The position numbers were made by a program, and so were the translations under genes. Source: Cladophialophora immunda (Eukaryota; Ascomycota; Eurotiomycetes; Chaetothyriales; Herpotrichiellaceae). From it: DNA of 64,000 bases. The notes beneath the pieces were generated by a model. That model searched no databases and was not told the DNA's origin. It was given only the letters and a program-made list of their open reading frames with translations. The stretch covers positions 4,898,001 to 4,962,000 of the forward strand of contig NW_015622541.1 in NCBI RefSeq assembly GCF_000835495.1, in the 5' to 3' direction. Shown here one piece after another: positions 11,590 to 22,253 of this stretch; position 1 is the stretch's first letter; every line of letters begins with the position of its first letter.

Positions 11590-13077
11590 TTAGTTCTCAA
11601 AACAATCCTTGACACCTCTCCATCTCGGAACCTCTCCACGGCCCGACGGTATCCTCACGGTCTTGGCCCAGGTGTAATCGTGGAGCGTCTCGATACAGTG
11701 CTCCCGACCAAATCCACTCGACTTTGTGCCCCCAAAAGGCGTCCCGAGGGCGTTTCGGTGGTAGTTGTTGACAAAGACTATTCCGCTCTCTACGTCGCGG
11801 GCCGCCCGCCACGCCCGATTCATATCACCCGTGTGGACCGCACAAACCAGCCCGTACTCGGATTCATTGGTGATGGCTATGGCTTCTTCGTACGTCTTGA
11901 ATTTGGTGACCGTCACGACGGGACCGAACATCTCCTCCTTGGCGATGCGCATGTCTCGCTTAACGTTGGTGAAGAGTGTAGGAGGCATGAAGAACCCGTT
12001 GCTCAGTCGCGGGTCTGTGGGTAGCGCTGCCTGCGCCGCGATGGTGGCTCCTTCGATCACACCCACCGTCAAATACTCCAGGACCTTTTCTTGTTGGATT
12101 CTGCTGACTACGGGCCCGACGTGCGTGTCGTCCGAGAGACCTTCGCCCACTTTCAGTTTCTTGACGGCGGCCGAGAGCTGCTGGACGAACTCGTCGTGAA
12201 CCGATTCGTGGATCAAGATTCGCGACGCGGCGGTGCACGCTTCGCCCTTGTTGTAGAACCCCCCTTCCAGGGCGTCTTGCACTGCGTCGTGGATGTTGGC
12301 GTCCTCAAAGACAATGAAGGCATTTTTCCCGCCCAGCTCGAGGACCACGGGTGTCACTCTCGCCAAAGCACTCTGGCCCACCATCGCTCCGCCGGCCGTG
12401 GAGCCGGTAAACGAGATCTTGCGTACCAACGGGTTGCTGATTAGTGCTTGTGGAACGGCGATGCCCTTGGCTGGAACAACGTGAATGACATCTTTGGGGA
12501 AGACGGTGTCGAGAATCTCGACAATGCGAATGACGGTCAACGGGGCCTGTTCCCCGGGCTTGAGCACGACGGTATTGCCCGCCGCCAGGGCCGGAGCCAG
12601 CTTTCCGCCCGTGTGGATGGGCGGCCAGTTGAAGGGAATGATGCCGAGAACAACTCCAAACGGCTCACGGACCACCGATGCATAGATGCTGCCCTGGTCG
12701 TAGAATTCCGAGGGCAGTTTGTCTATGAGACCTCCGAAATATCGGAAGACTTGAACCAAAAAGTTGACGTCGGCTGGGCGAGCGTCCCTGAAGGGCTTTC
12801 CATTTTCCTGCGAGAGGCAGGTGGCCAGCTCGTCGGCGTGTGCCTCGAGAGCGTCTGCGGCCTCGAGCAGTATAGCAGCCCGTTGTTGGGGCGACCGTAG
12901 CCTCCAGTCCGTTTGAAATGCCCGGTGAGCAGCCTCCACCGCCTGATGTGCCTCCGCAGGACTGGCACCTTGCACCACCCGGAGAACCTTCCCAGTGGCG
13001 GGATTGAAAACTTCAAACAAGTCCTCACTGCGATCTGAGGACCACCTGCTGCGGACGACCACCTTCTCTCCGGACAT
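11590..13077 (-). CDS. NAD(P)-dependent aldehyde dehydrogenase
   Basis: Intronless 495-aa member of the ALDH superfamily that oxidises an aldehyde to the acid. Asn150 lies in IPFNWP, and Lys173 in VLKPGEQ binds the cofactor. The Rossmann motif FTGSTAGG covers 223-230. The general base Glu247 is in LELGGKN, and the nucleophile Cys281 is in NKGEACTAASR. The C-terminal PFGGTKSSGFGRE motif is intact. The length is normal. It resembles broad-specificity and betaine/aromatic aldehyde dehydrogenases of fungi. It is convergent with the decarboxylase-like amidohydrolase and divergent from a Zn2Cys6 regulator gene that starts 617 bp away, so it probably belongs to the same catabolic unit. Confidence 0.95.
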   Translation of the reverse strand: MSGEKVVVRSRWSSDRSEDLFEVFNPATGKVLRVVQGASPAEAHQAVEAAHRAFQTDWRLRSPQQRAAILLEAADALEAHADELATCLSQENGKPFRDARPADVNFLVQVFRYFGGLIDKLPSEFYDQGSIYASVVREPFGVVLGIIPFNWPPIHTGGKLAPALAAGNTVVLKPGEQAPLTVIRIVEILDTVFPKDVIHVVPAKGIAVPQALISNPLVRKISFTGSTAGGAMVGQSALARVTPVVLELGGKNAFIVFEDANIHDAVQDALEGGFYNKGEACTAASRILIHESVHDEFVQQLSAAVKKLKVGEGLSDDTHVGPVVSRIQQEKVLEYLTVGVIEGATIAAQAALPTDPRLSNGFFMPPTLFTNVKRDMRIAKEEMFGPVVTVTKFKTYEEAIAITNESEYGLVCAVHTGDMNRAWRAARDVESGIVFVNNYHRNALGTPFGGTKSSGFGREHCIETLHDYTWAKTVRIPSGRGEVPRWRGVKDCFEN

Positions 13078-13694
13078 GACGTAGACCGGAGCTGGCTAAT
13101 GCTAATGTTAGCTATCTCCAAGATCTAGGCTCGACATGAATCGCCGGATCCAAATATATTCAGACATCGCCTGAGGCGTCGGCGGACGATATCTCTAGAT
13201 CCGTTATCCCCGGCCTTGTCAGCATGTTCGCACAGACGGGGAAATGAGATGAACGCTGAGGATCGGTGAATACAATCGTGGATGCGGCAAATGTAGAGCG
13301 CCAGCGTGGATGATGATTGGCTGCGAATCGTCGAGGACTGTGATTGGCTGGTTTGCGTCCTTCAAGCCGATGTATGTGCACGTGACTTGACTTCGGGTCA
13401 TCATGTGACAACAAGTATTACTATGGCTCAAATGACACAATTCTAGAGTCATTTTAGCTGCGAAGTACCTTTTTACTATCTGTATTCTATGCCCCTGGAC
13501 TGTCTGACAATGGTCGCCGGTCAGAGCGCCATCCGCTCCCGTAAACATACCTAGGGCCATAGGTGTTTAGGTACTTGGTTCGTTCTCATCTTCATATGTA
13601 CTTCGAACCCCCGACGGCAGCCTGGCCATTTACCGACCTTCAACTTATTTTCGAGTCTAGTGCCGCTGCTGCCGGCAAATGCCATGCACCTCTG
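13078..13694. promoter_or_regulatory. Divergent promoter between ALDH and Zn2Cys6 regulator
   Basis: A 617-bp region between two divergent starts. One CGG-N15-CCG arrangement at 13183-13203 would suit a dimeric Zn2Cys6 protein, but single matches of this kind occur by chance. No gene was seen. Confidence 0.3.
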
Positions 13695-16008
13695 ATGGCT
13701 GGACGCCCGAGGAAAGCCTGCGACCGATGCAATAATCAGAAGGTAGGCCAGAATATTCCATCTCAGACTCCCCGTCGGTGCAGTCGGGCCTTGCTGTCAT
13801 CATGCTGTCCCACAGCGAATGTGGTTGCTGACATGCCGTTGTCTACAAGGTTCGCTGCCGCAATGTCGGCCCTGGTAGCTGTGTAAGATGCCAACGACTT
13901 CGGTATAGATGTTCTCACGAAGACGCGCCGTCCGGTTCGACAATCAACCCACATCAAGTACCCGAGTCGCAATACCCCGTGCCGCTCTCTGCAGCGCCAG
14001 ACGCCATCTCTGAGCAGACCAGCGATACTGATGTCTTACATGTATCTCCACCGCCCAACTGGACGACCACGGCGCAGCCGACTTTTCAGACCAACGCCAG
14101 CGCCGGATACTGCAGGATCCCACACGCGCTCGCTTTGGACCTTACCGCACTCTATTTTAGCCACGCCTACAATGCCAGCCTGCTGCTCCACCAAGAGACA
14201 TTTTTGGCAGAAGTGAGGGCAGGTGCGGCAAATCCTCACGTGCTGTTGAGCGTGTGTGCGTTTGCGTCAAAGTACGCAGCCTCCCTCAAACCCCTTCGTT
14301 GAAATGAGCTCATGCCATAGAGATTCTACCGAGGACCCTCCGGCTATCATTCCTTGACAGAGGCAGGATTCGGGCGAGAATGGGCACGTTCTGCTGAGTC
14401 CATGGTTGCCGCAGAGCTGGGAGAGCCTCGAGAGGAGAACATTGTCACCTACATCAACCTTGCGCTCTACTGGTACAGCGAGGGCGCGTGGCGCAAGAGC
14501 TTCATCTACAAATGTATGCCATCGGAAGTCCCTGGCTTTGGGTTGATTGCTAACTTTGTGGCTCGGCCTTTAGGGAATGGGGTCCAAATTGCATATGTCC
14601 TCGGCATTCCAGCGGGGCGTCAAGAGCCCAATGCGAAGCCACTCGATGTGGAAGTGAGACGACGTCGTTTCTGGGCGTGTGCATGCATGATGTTGTTTGG
14701 CTCCAAGGCCGATTTCGCCATGAACAACTTCTCCCAGGCCGCTGCACGACTCCGAACCCCGTGCCCGGAGAGTCAATTTCAGGCAATGGGTAAGACAAAC
14801 GCAAGTGTGGTAAGAAGTAGTGAGCCCAGCATCTATGCGGTGCTCATTGATATTCTGATGATCTGGTAACCACTGCGATCGCTTAGACCTACAGAGGTAG
14901 GCTTACATTTGATAGGAATGACATCTACTATTCGGTCAAGAACGGCAACAATCAACTCGACAACCTTCAGACCCTTCATTCCAGAGTCGAAGCCTGGAAC
15001 AGCTCGATTCCCGGAGCGTGGAGGTTCACACCGACTCTCCTTGACTCCTCTGCGACTCATTTGCCATTCTACATCCTTCTCCACATCTTGTATCATCAAA
15101 GTCTCTGTACGCTGCACTCATCCATCGTCCCTCTCTTCTCGTGGGGTCATTCGGAGCCGGGACTCAATTTTGCCCGTCAGACCTCGGCCCAGGAAGCCTT
15201 TGAGCGAGCTTGCTCCGTCTCGACTTGCCTAAAGGCCATCCTCCAGTCTTCCTTGAGCCCGGATCGCATTCCTAGTTTCGTCGGGTACGCAGCATACGCG
15301 TCCTGCGCCGTCCAGATCCCTTTTCGGTGGTGTACAGATCCAGTGGTGCGGGCACGTGTGTCGGCCAACCTTGTGGCAAATCTCAAGATCATGCAACAAA
15401 TGGGGCTTTACTGGCGATTCATTTCTCTTTTGGTGAGAGACAGCCTGAAGCATGAGCAATTCAATGACTGACCGGTGGCTTGTAGTGCACCAATGTCATG
15501 GCCATCTACTCGACCGTCGAGAAAGACCGGCCTGATTTGCATGGCGAGCCGAAAGTCTTGACTCCCAATCAGCTGTGTAATCGCTACGGTCACGGTCGTG
15601 CGCATACCTCGATCCTCAGTCACAACGAGATCGTGTGGAACCGAGGATCGATGGCCGAGCGCGATGCCGAAATTGTCGATCTTGGATTACAGCCAAGTGA
15701 AAGCCAGCACGGTGCAGTAGACGAAGGCGAGTCACCTTCAAAGCATGCACAAAAAAGCCAGATAACTGACCGCGCCTTCACGCGCCACAGGAGCCATTTC
15801 GTCCCTCATCGAAGAAGTCTCAAAGAATAGCAATCCAGCCAGTCCACCCGGCAATCCACTTCTAATGCTGGAGCCGAATATGTTCGATTCTCTGCCTGAC
15901 TACAGCACCAACGAGTATCTTGTTCCCAGCGAGCAGGTCTCGTCATTCGACTACTGGCTTGATCAATTCGACGCCGAGATTGACTTTAATGTCAATTCCA
16001 AACAATAG
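13695..16008 (+). CDS. Zn2Cys6 transcription factor with fungal_trans domain
   Basis: Predicted 637-aa nuclear regulator, split into seven exons: 13695-13742, 13850-14271, 14323-14513, 14574-14865, 14916-15432, 15486-15711 and 15791-16008; all phases close. The zinc cluster is itself split by the first intron and restored by splicing: C9-x2-C12-x6-C19, then C27-x2-C30-x6-C37. The middle homology region follows, with YFSHAYNASLLLHQ, VCAFASKFYRGP, DILMIWNDIYYSVKN and later VPLFSWG and CAVQIPF stretches. The last exon ends in an acidic-aromatic tail (FDYWLDQFDAE) that could be an activation segment. The fourth exon boundary also reads through in frame if the intron is retained. Its position, divergent from ALDH and next to the permease/decarboxylase pair, suggests it is the local pathway regulator. 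Confidence 0.85.
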
Positions 16009-16909
16009 CCTTAGTCCCTAAGGCTGTGCAAGGACGCGTGGGAATATGATGTTGACAACTAGACAACTAGTGGTCACGGGGCTTCTTCGTCTCTTCATTG
16101 CATATCAAAAGCACTGCTTTGGCTGGAAGATCAAATGGATATTTCACCCTGCATGTATCGGAACATCATTTCCAGATAGCCAAAAACTTAGCCCAACGTG
16201 CTACAATACTCTTCAAAATCTCTTTCGTTTGAATTTAGATTGTGGAAGTGTCAGATTGGTCTCTAAAATGCTGAAGTACCAGCCTCACAAGTCTCTTGCA
16301 ACTGGCGCGAAGGACCATAGGCCGGATTTCCTGATAGCTCTATGGAAACTACCCTATCTACCTGCCACAACTGTCCTGGACAATAGGCTCTAACGACTGT
16401 TCCAGCGATGTTGCTCTTTGAAAATCTGTTCGAAACATTTCCTTGCCATAGAGGTGACGTCTAGGCCACCTGGATAATCTATATAAACTCTTCATTAGTA
16501 TATAGGATAGGGAGACTTGAAGCCATTGAGCAATCGAAAGACAGGATCAAGAAGGTCTGGATGGCGAGTCATGGATTCCGATCATCTAGTTGAGCGACTT
16601 CCAGCTACATAACCTGCCCATGGAGACGGTTCAGATGCTGCTGCCGCTGGATGCCCCCAACTGCACGGATTTCTTCGCCAGGGTGCACCACGCTCAAAAT
16701 GTAGAACACAGGTCTGAACAGTAATTACTTCCACCTCCCCGTCGCATACCACAGGCGTGCGTACTCTGTCGTGGACGTATCATGGCAGCGAGATGTATAG
16801 ACTTCAGGTTCCCTGAGCATAAAGTGACGATCTTCACCGTTCCATACATTGGTCAGGACAGACTGAAGCCATCAACCCTCAAGGTATCGCTCTAGGCCCC
16901 ATCAAACAA
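16009..16909. other. Intergenic, no gene seen
   Basis: About 900 bp between the 3' ends of the convergent Zn2Cys6 regulator and cupin genes. A 115-codon frame at 16046-16393 has no recognisable character. Nothing else was seen. Confidence 0.5.
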
Positions 16910-17545
16910 TTACAAGAGACGCCCACCTAAATCAGACAGCTTCTCGCTCGGTGCTAGCGAGGCAGGCTGCGTGCTGCCCGAAACACAGCTGCCTTCGACA
17001 TGGACCAAATCCTCCTCGACCGCCATGCCACCAATCGTTAACGCCTTGCAATCCTGCAGCACAAAAAACAGCCTCGCCCACTGCGACTGCGACGGGTTCC
17101 TCCAACCATGCATCGTAGCCCGCTGGATGACAATGTCGCCCCTGTTCATGACCGCCCTCTCTCCCGAGTCCAACACCATCTCAATCGTGCCCTCGACCAC
17201 GACCCCGTAGTCCAAGCTGCACGTTCGGTGCATGATCGCCTCCCGTCCCGGCCCAATGTCCACCACCCGACACACCGTGCCGGAGGGGACAACCAAGCCC
17301 GGCCCGCCCGCCACCATCAGGGCGTTGTGTTTCTCGATATCTTCGTCGCCCGAGAGCTGGGGCGGGAACGAAGTTGTGTACGCAACGCTGGCCGCGGCAT
17401 CCTTGGTGGCAGACGAGTTCCAAGACGCTGTCCCCGTCGAGTAAAAGATCGCTTTGCCTGTTTTCGGGTCGTGTGTCGTAATGTGTCTGTGTACCGGCGG
17501 CAAAGGGGAAATCTGGGATCGATCAAATGTGGCGGCCGAGCCCAT
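16910..17545 (-). CDS. Small single-domain cupin protein
   Basis: Intronless protein of 211 aa when started at the ATG at 17545 (MGSAATFD). The frame extends upstream to 17680, but that part is Arg/Lys-rich and not cupin-like. The cupin barrel covers about residues 80-185. Motif 1 is divergent: one His in IMHRTCSLDYG with Asp where the canonical Glu would be, then VVVEGTIEM. Motif 2 keeps GDIVIQRATMHGWRN with one His. This form matches the small fungal cupins of unknown reaction that often sit in secondary-metabolism or catabolic gene blocks. It is not a full gentisate- or homogentisate-type dioxygenase. It may be an isomerase, lyase or binding protein of the neighbouring pathway (inference). 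Confidence 0.8.
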   Translation of the reverse strand: MGSAATFDRSQISPLPPVHRHITTHDPKTGKAIFYSTGTASWNSSATKDAAASVAYTTSFPPQLSGDEDIEKHNALMVAGGPGLVVPSGTVCRVVDIGPGREAIMHRTCSLDYGVVVEGTIEMVLDSGERAVMNRGDIVIQRATMHGWRNPSQSQWARLFFVLQDCKALTIGGMAVEEDLVHVEGSCVSGSTQPASLAPSEKLSDLGGRLL

Positions 17546-18282
17546 GGTTCTCAGCTCGAGACGATGAATCCAAGCCGACAAAGAAGCGCCCATACGATGT
17601 CCCAATGGTTCGCAGTCCACCTCGCGACCAAAACTGTCTTTTTCTGGGCATTTTCGCGAATCCGGCCTTCTTTTTTGCATTTACCGCCCCATGCCCCCTT
17701 CCCCATTCCCCGACCAGTCCTCACACACTTTGCCGATGATGAGCGGGAAATAAAAACCCCCGGGGAAAGGGTTCTATCCGCCCCATCCCTATATGATCAC
17801 AAGGTGCAGCGGTGGCTTTAGGGAACTACCGACCATGGTTGTTTAACCCCTCCCTCTTGGCATTGCCAGTGCACGCAGACTGTGGCCCAACAAAGCCTCC
17901 CGCCGTACTATGCTGCTTTCAGGGGTAGATGCATCAGTTTCTGATTGGACGGATCAGACCGAGAGCTTGCCCTGGCTTGTATTTCGTTCGTGACTCTTAC
18001 TCAGCATCCGTTGTGCAGTCTTCAAGCCAATAGGCGAAGGACAGGATGGCAGAAGGTCGCTGCAGGTCCACGATGATGCCGGACTTCATTCGTTATAGGT
18101 GCGGAGAGAGACCAGCAAGCCAGGCAGGCAATGAGTAATCATGCTTTGTTTGGGTACCAACCGGGTTGCCCAAGTTGTTCTGGGAATGCTTCGTAACTGC
18201 AAAAACGCTGATAAAAGACTTGACTCGCTCCAGATGGAAGGTCGAGAGCACGGCATAATTAGTCGCTTCACAACGATTCAGA
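17546..18282. other. Divergent intergenic region between cupin and TDT transporter
   Basis: A 737-bp region that must hold the promoters of both genes. The stretch before the cupin start is rich in C on the plus strand. No gene or clear site was recognised. Confidence 0.5.
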
Positions 18283-19993
18283 ATGCAAGAAACCAAGACA
18301 AACGGTTCTTCAGATCAAAACGGCCGCGCTCAAGTCGTCGAGTCCAATTCACAGCAACACATCAGCTCTGAAGGACCACTTTCTGCAGCAGCTAGGGACC
18401 ATGGCACTTTACCAGTCGGGAAGGACGCCAAAGAACTGCACACAGGTGATGGTCGGCAAGATCGTGGATTTCGAAGGATCATAAGAAATTTCACTCCTTC
18501 GTACATTCTTCCCGTTTCCTCTCTCCTTCAACACCGCAGTCTGCTAACACCTTGTGCGCGACGCACAGATGGTTCATCATCACCATGAGCACCGGCGTGC
18601 TGTCGATCATGCTCCACCAATTGCCCTACAACGGACACTGGCTTCGAGTCATCTCTGTCATTTTCTTCGTCGTCAACCTCGTCCTCTTCTTGACTTTTAC
18701 CGGATTGTCGGCACTGCGCTACACTCTCTATCCTCGCATCTTCCTGGCAGTTCTCAAACATCCCCACCAGAGCCTGTTCCTCGCCACCTTCCCCGTCGGG
18801 CTTGCAACTCTGGTGAACATGACTGTGTTGGTGTGTGCCCCGGAATGGGGGCACGGCCTGGCGATATTGGCGTGGGTTCTCTGGTGGATAGTGGCTGTGC
18901 TGGCGTTGACCACCTGCTTTCACTTGACCTTTGTCATGTAAGTAGCCCCTGTTCCGACTGCCTTGTCGTGTTACGCCGGTCATCATCGAGGTGTATCTGC
19001 TAATTATTCTCTAGCATGACACACCGAAGAGGCGAGCTGGAGGAAATGACGGCCCTCTATCTGATACCCATTGTCGCTGTCGTCATCGCCGCGACCTCTG
19101 GAGGCCTCGTCGCGAGCGCCATCCCAAACCCCCAGCATCAACTCTGGACTCTGATCATAAGCTACATCTTGTGGGGAGTCGGGTCGCCGCTCTCATGGAT
19201 CATCCTAACTATATACTTCCTCCGAATGACTTTGCACAAACCCTTGAAGCGTGAAGTCATCGTGTCCCTCCTCCTCCCAATCGGCCCCTTGAGCCTCTCG
19301 GGGTTTTCGTCAGTATTCCCGCCAACTTTTGCTTCCTCAGCCGGAAAGAGGTAGTGCACGTGTGGCGCATGTGTGGCTAACGCTTATCTTTGTTGCAGAA
19401 TCATTGTGTTGAGCAAGGTTGCAAAACACCTCTTCCCGACGACTCACACCCTCCCACACCTGCGTGAGACATCCGCAGGGGAAGTGCTTTATATCATAAG
19501 CTTCTTCGTCGGCCTCATTCTTTGGGGATTCTCGATAGTCTGGTTCATCGTCGCGGTGATGATGGTGGCCACCTCTGGTCGATTCCCATTCAACATGGGA
19601 TGGTGGGGTTTTATCTTCCCCGTCGGTATGTGCTCTTGATCTTATGTACTTGGTGACTACGGTGTGGACTGATTCTTCTTCCTTTTTAATGCAGGCGTGT
19701 TTACACTCCTGACAATAACGATTGGGGAAGAGCTTGAGTCTCGCTTCTTTAAGATTCTCTCGTGTGTAAGTTCGCATTGTTCTGCGCGACAAATCTCTAT
19801 ATCAGAATGTGACGGCTGATACCAGTTCTAGGTTCTGACAGCGGCCTGTGTAGCCATGTGGCTGGTGATCGCTGCGATGACCCTGCAGCGCGCGATTAAA
19901 GGAACGATGTTTTACGCTCCGTGCTTGGGAACGGATCTATACGGTAAAAGAACCAAGGAACACTCCAAGGATGCGCAAAAGGAGAAGGTATGA
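18283..19993 (+). CDS. TDT/SLAC1-family transporter (malate or sulfite export type)
   Basis: Predicted 460-aa ten-span membrane protein of the tellurite-resistance/dicarboxylate transporter family, which includes yeast malate permease Mae1 and the sulfite pump Ssu1. Exons: 18283-18500, 18569-18937, 19015-19350, 19399-19625, 19695-19765 and 19832-19993, all GT-AG with consistent phases. About 72 hydrophilic residues precede the first span. Family signatures include WFIITMSTGVLSIMLHQLPY at helix 1, RYTLYPRIF before helix 3, HPHQSLFLATFPVGLATL, FPFNMGWWGFIFPVG near helix 9 and GEELESRFFKIL. The loop around 19300-19350 (PTFASSAGKR) is less usual, and the donor there (GTAGTG) is weak. Either carboxylate or sulfite transport is possible; the neighbourhood does not settle it. 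Confidence 0.85.
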
Positions 19994-20230
19994 GGGTTTA
20001 GCGGTTGGGATCCGATACCACCGGACAGCAAATTTTGACAATGTCAAGCTTGAAGCTTCGGAAGTGACTCGTCTTCATGGTCTTTTGAGCAGCGCCTCGT
20101 CCACTAATTCAACGGCGTGGTTCGACACAAGACCTATTTCGTTGCCAAAAAGTCCTTCGAGCCGCAAAAGGGAGTTTGGTAGACCATTTCTCTGCTCTGT
20201 GAGCATTCTGCCCTTGTAGGAGTGTGAGGT

Positions 20231-21481
20231 TTAGGAAATTGAAAAAAAAGGCAAGTCTGCACCATTCTCTCCGTTTATTGTGCTGCACAGGCAAAAGGTT
20301 CTAGTGATTATGCTGTCAGTTGGCGTTGATCGTTGAATCGGGCGGCTGCCTGGAACTCACGACAACACAACCTCGAGTACGTGACGAGGTATGTCACTCG
20401 AATTTATCGATGACACAAGGTATCGCAGCCCCGTGGAGTGGATTTTCAGCGAGGGTGTGTCTCCATCCATGATCTGTGAGAGTTTGTTAGCATCGTCAGA
20501 CCTTCTTCCAGGAGATTACAGGCTTACCGCGGCGATGGCAAGACACGTCACACTATACAGGATCGTGATCAAATCTCGGGCCTGATAGTGGGTGAACGTA
20601 TGCCGAATGTGCTTCAGGGCAGCCATCTTTATTGTAAATATCTGGCCCGTGGGAATATTGCTGGTGCCGCTTATCGCGCACCGTGAATCGACGGTCTCAG
20701 GTAATCTGGCACAGATTGACGCGCCGGCAGCAACGATGGCGAAGAAGACCATCTGGTTGGCTCTAGCGGTTTGAATAATCCAGCAAGTATGCTCTTCGCC
20801 GTGGGTATATGCGGGAAAGGTCACGGGTATGAAGTTTTCCAAATCTGCTCCAAGGAAGTGAGTAAGCATATATGAATGGCGTGCATTTGGGGGCCAAGAA
20901 GACAGTCACGGAAGATGATACTAAAACTCACAGCATTGAAAGAACAACCTGAAAATATTGGGTCCCAGAAGCTTGGCCTCCCCTGCCGGTATCTGCATGG
21001 CAAGCTCCAAATCTGCTCCAGATTGACGCAGCCATTCTGTTGCCGGCTGTAAAAGCGGCTTCTTTTCATTCTCATTCGTCTCATCTTCCTTCTCTAGATT
21101 CTGATAAGTTGGAAAATACCCTTGGTTCGAACCAGGCTTTCCGGAACACGGTTTTGGTTGACCACTACTGTCATATGTCGGGCCACGGTTGTTGAGATGG
21201 CTTTTCTCTATCCACCCTAATTGCCTGGCATGGGATTCCCGTCGCGTGCCTGGGAATGTCGCCGGCATCAGTCTGATTTCCGCACTGAGACGTTTTCGTT
21301 TTCTGATCACCCTCTGGACGTGCGAACCGACAATTCTCCTATCTGGCCGACGGACGGTTTGGGATCCTTTGACCAGGTGTTGATTGATGAAGAGTAGCAT
21401 TCCATCTTGAGAGTTGTCGTTGGACTTCAAAACATTGCTTCCTTCTTTTCCCTCGGTAGCTGGTGCCAAAATGGCGGACAT
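20231..21481 (-). CDS. Fungal transcription-factor-like protein (PF11951 type), apparently shortened
   Basis: Likely 349-aa product from exons 21481-20932, 20844-20528, 20473-20361 and 20300-20231. The first two introns have good donors (GTGAGT, GTAAGC). The N-terminus shows the FINQHL...RRIVGSHVQR...RKRKR pattern typical of fungal regulators that have the PF11951 domain but no zinc cluster. Exon 2 carries the domain start (ENFIPVTFPAY, then IAAGAS-like helix text), and exon 3 has HSTGLRYLVSS. Family members usually run to 450-600 aa, but this one stops soon after, only 237 bp from the TDT gene stop. The last exon is poorly supported. It may be a truncated or decaying gene. Confidence 0.55.
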
Positions 21482-22253
21482 AGACACACCGGGGTCACCG
21501 CTTGCGCGCACTTTGAACCAAATTTGGCTTGGTGTTGTGTTTGCCCTGGTGTTGGTGGTAAGTCTCAAGAGGTCACGACCGTAGATGTTGTTTCAGAAGT
21601 ATCCTTTCAGTTGAGACAAAGACCGCTAGTCTCTCAAGTAAGTGCTGCTGCGCCTGTGAGTGAGGATGGCTGTCACAACGGCGTGACAAGCCATTAATGC
21701 TCGAGAATGGAGCTGCCCTTGCCGAGAGAATGAAGACAGCGCCTTTTTCGGCTCGTTTGAGATTGAGAAGAGTCCGAGCAGGCATCTTCAATGGATCTAG
21801 ACCCAAACCCATGCAGTTATTCATGCCCCTGCTGCCAAAAGGACTGGGACTCGCTGGCTGAGTTTGCTAATGTCGCCAACTTGTGTAAAATGTGAAGTAA
21901 GCACTTATCGCTGCCGGGTAGATCTCTATTAGTCAACTCGCTCAAGAACGAGGAATGCTTGTTGTGGAGAGGGGTCATACAGAGAAGCCACCACTCTCAA
22001 TGTACTGTCAGTGTGACTGGAGCAGGAACGGCAGAGCTTTCCACAACGGGCTGTCGGCCGCCAAATTTCCACAAGTGGTTAGTGGTCAGCCCAGCTCAAT
22101 GGCACGAATATCGACCAGATGAGGGGCTGAGTATGCACGGAGTAGGGTAAGAAGGACCCATACTCGCTTAGAGGCATATATATCTTTGTAAGCCGCCCAG
22201 GATAAGCGATTTGCACACTTTGTAGCCGTGTCTTATTTTTTGATGATGCGGAA
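21482..22253. other. Intergenic, no gene seen
   Basis: A 772-bp gap between two minus-strand regulator genes, holding the promoter of the first and 3' flank of the second. Only short, overlapping frames are present. Confidence 0.5.

Noticed and set aside
16046..16393. 115-codon plus-strand frame after the Zn2Cys6 gene
   Set aside because: No family resemblance and no promoter or splice support.
17546..17680. 45 extra residues at the cupin N-terminus
   Set aside because: The text is basic and not cupin-like; the ATG at 17545 gives a normal-length protein.
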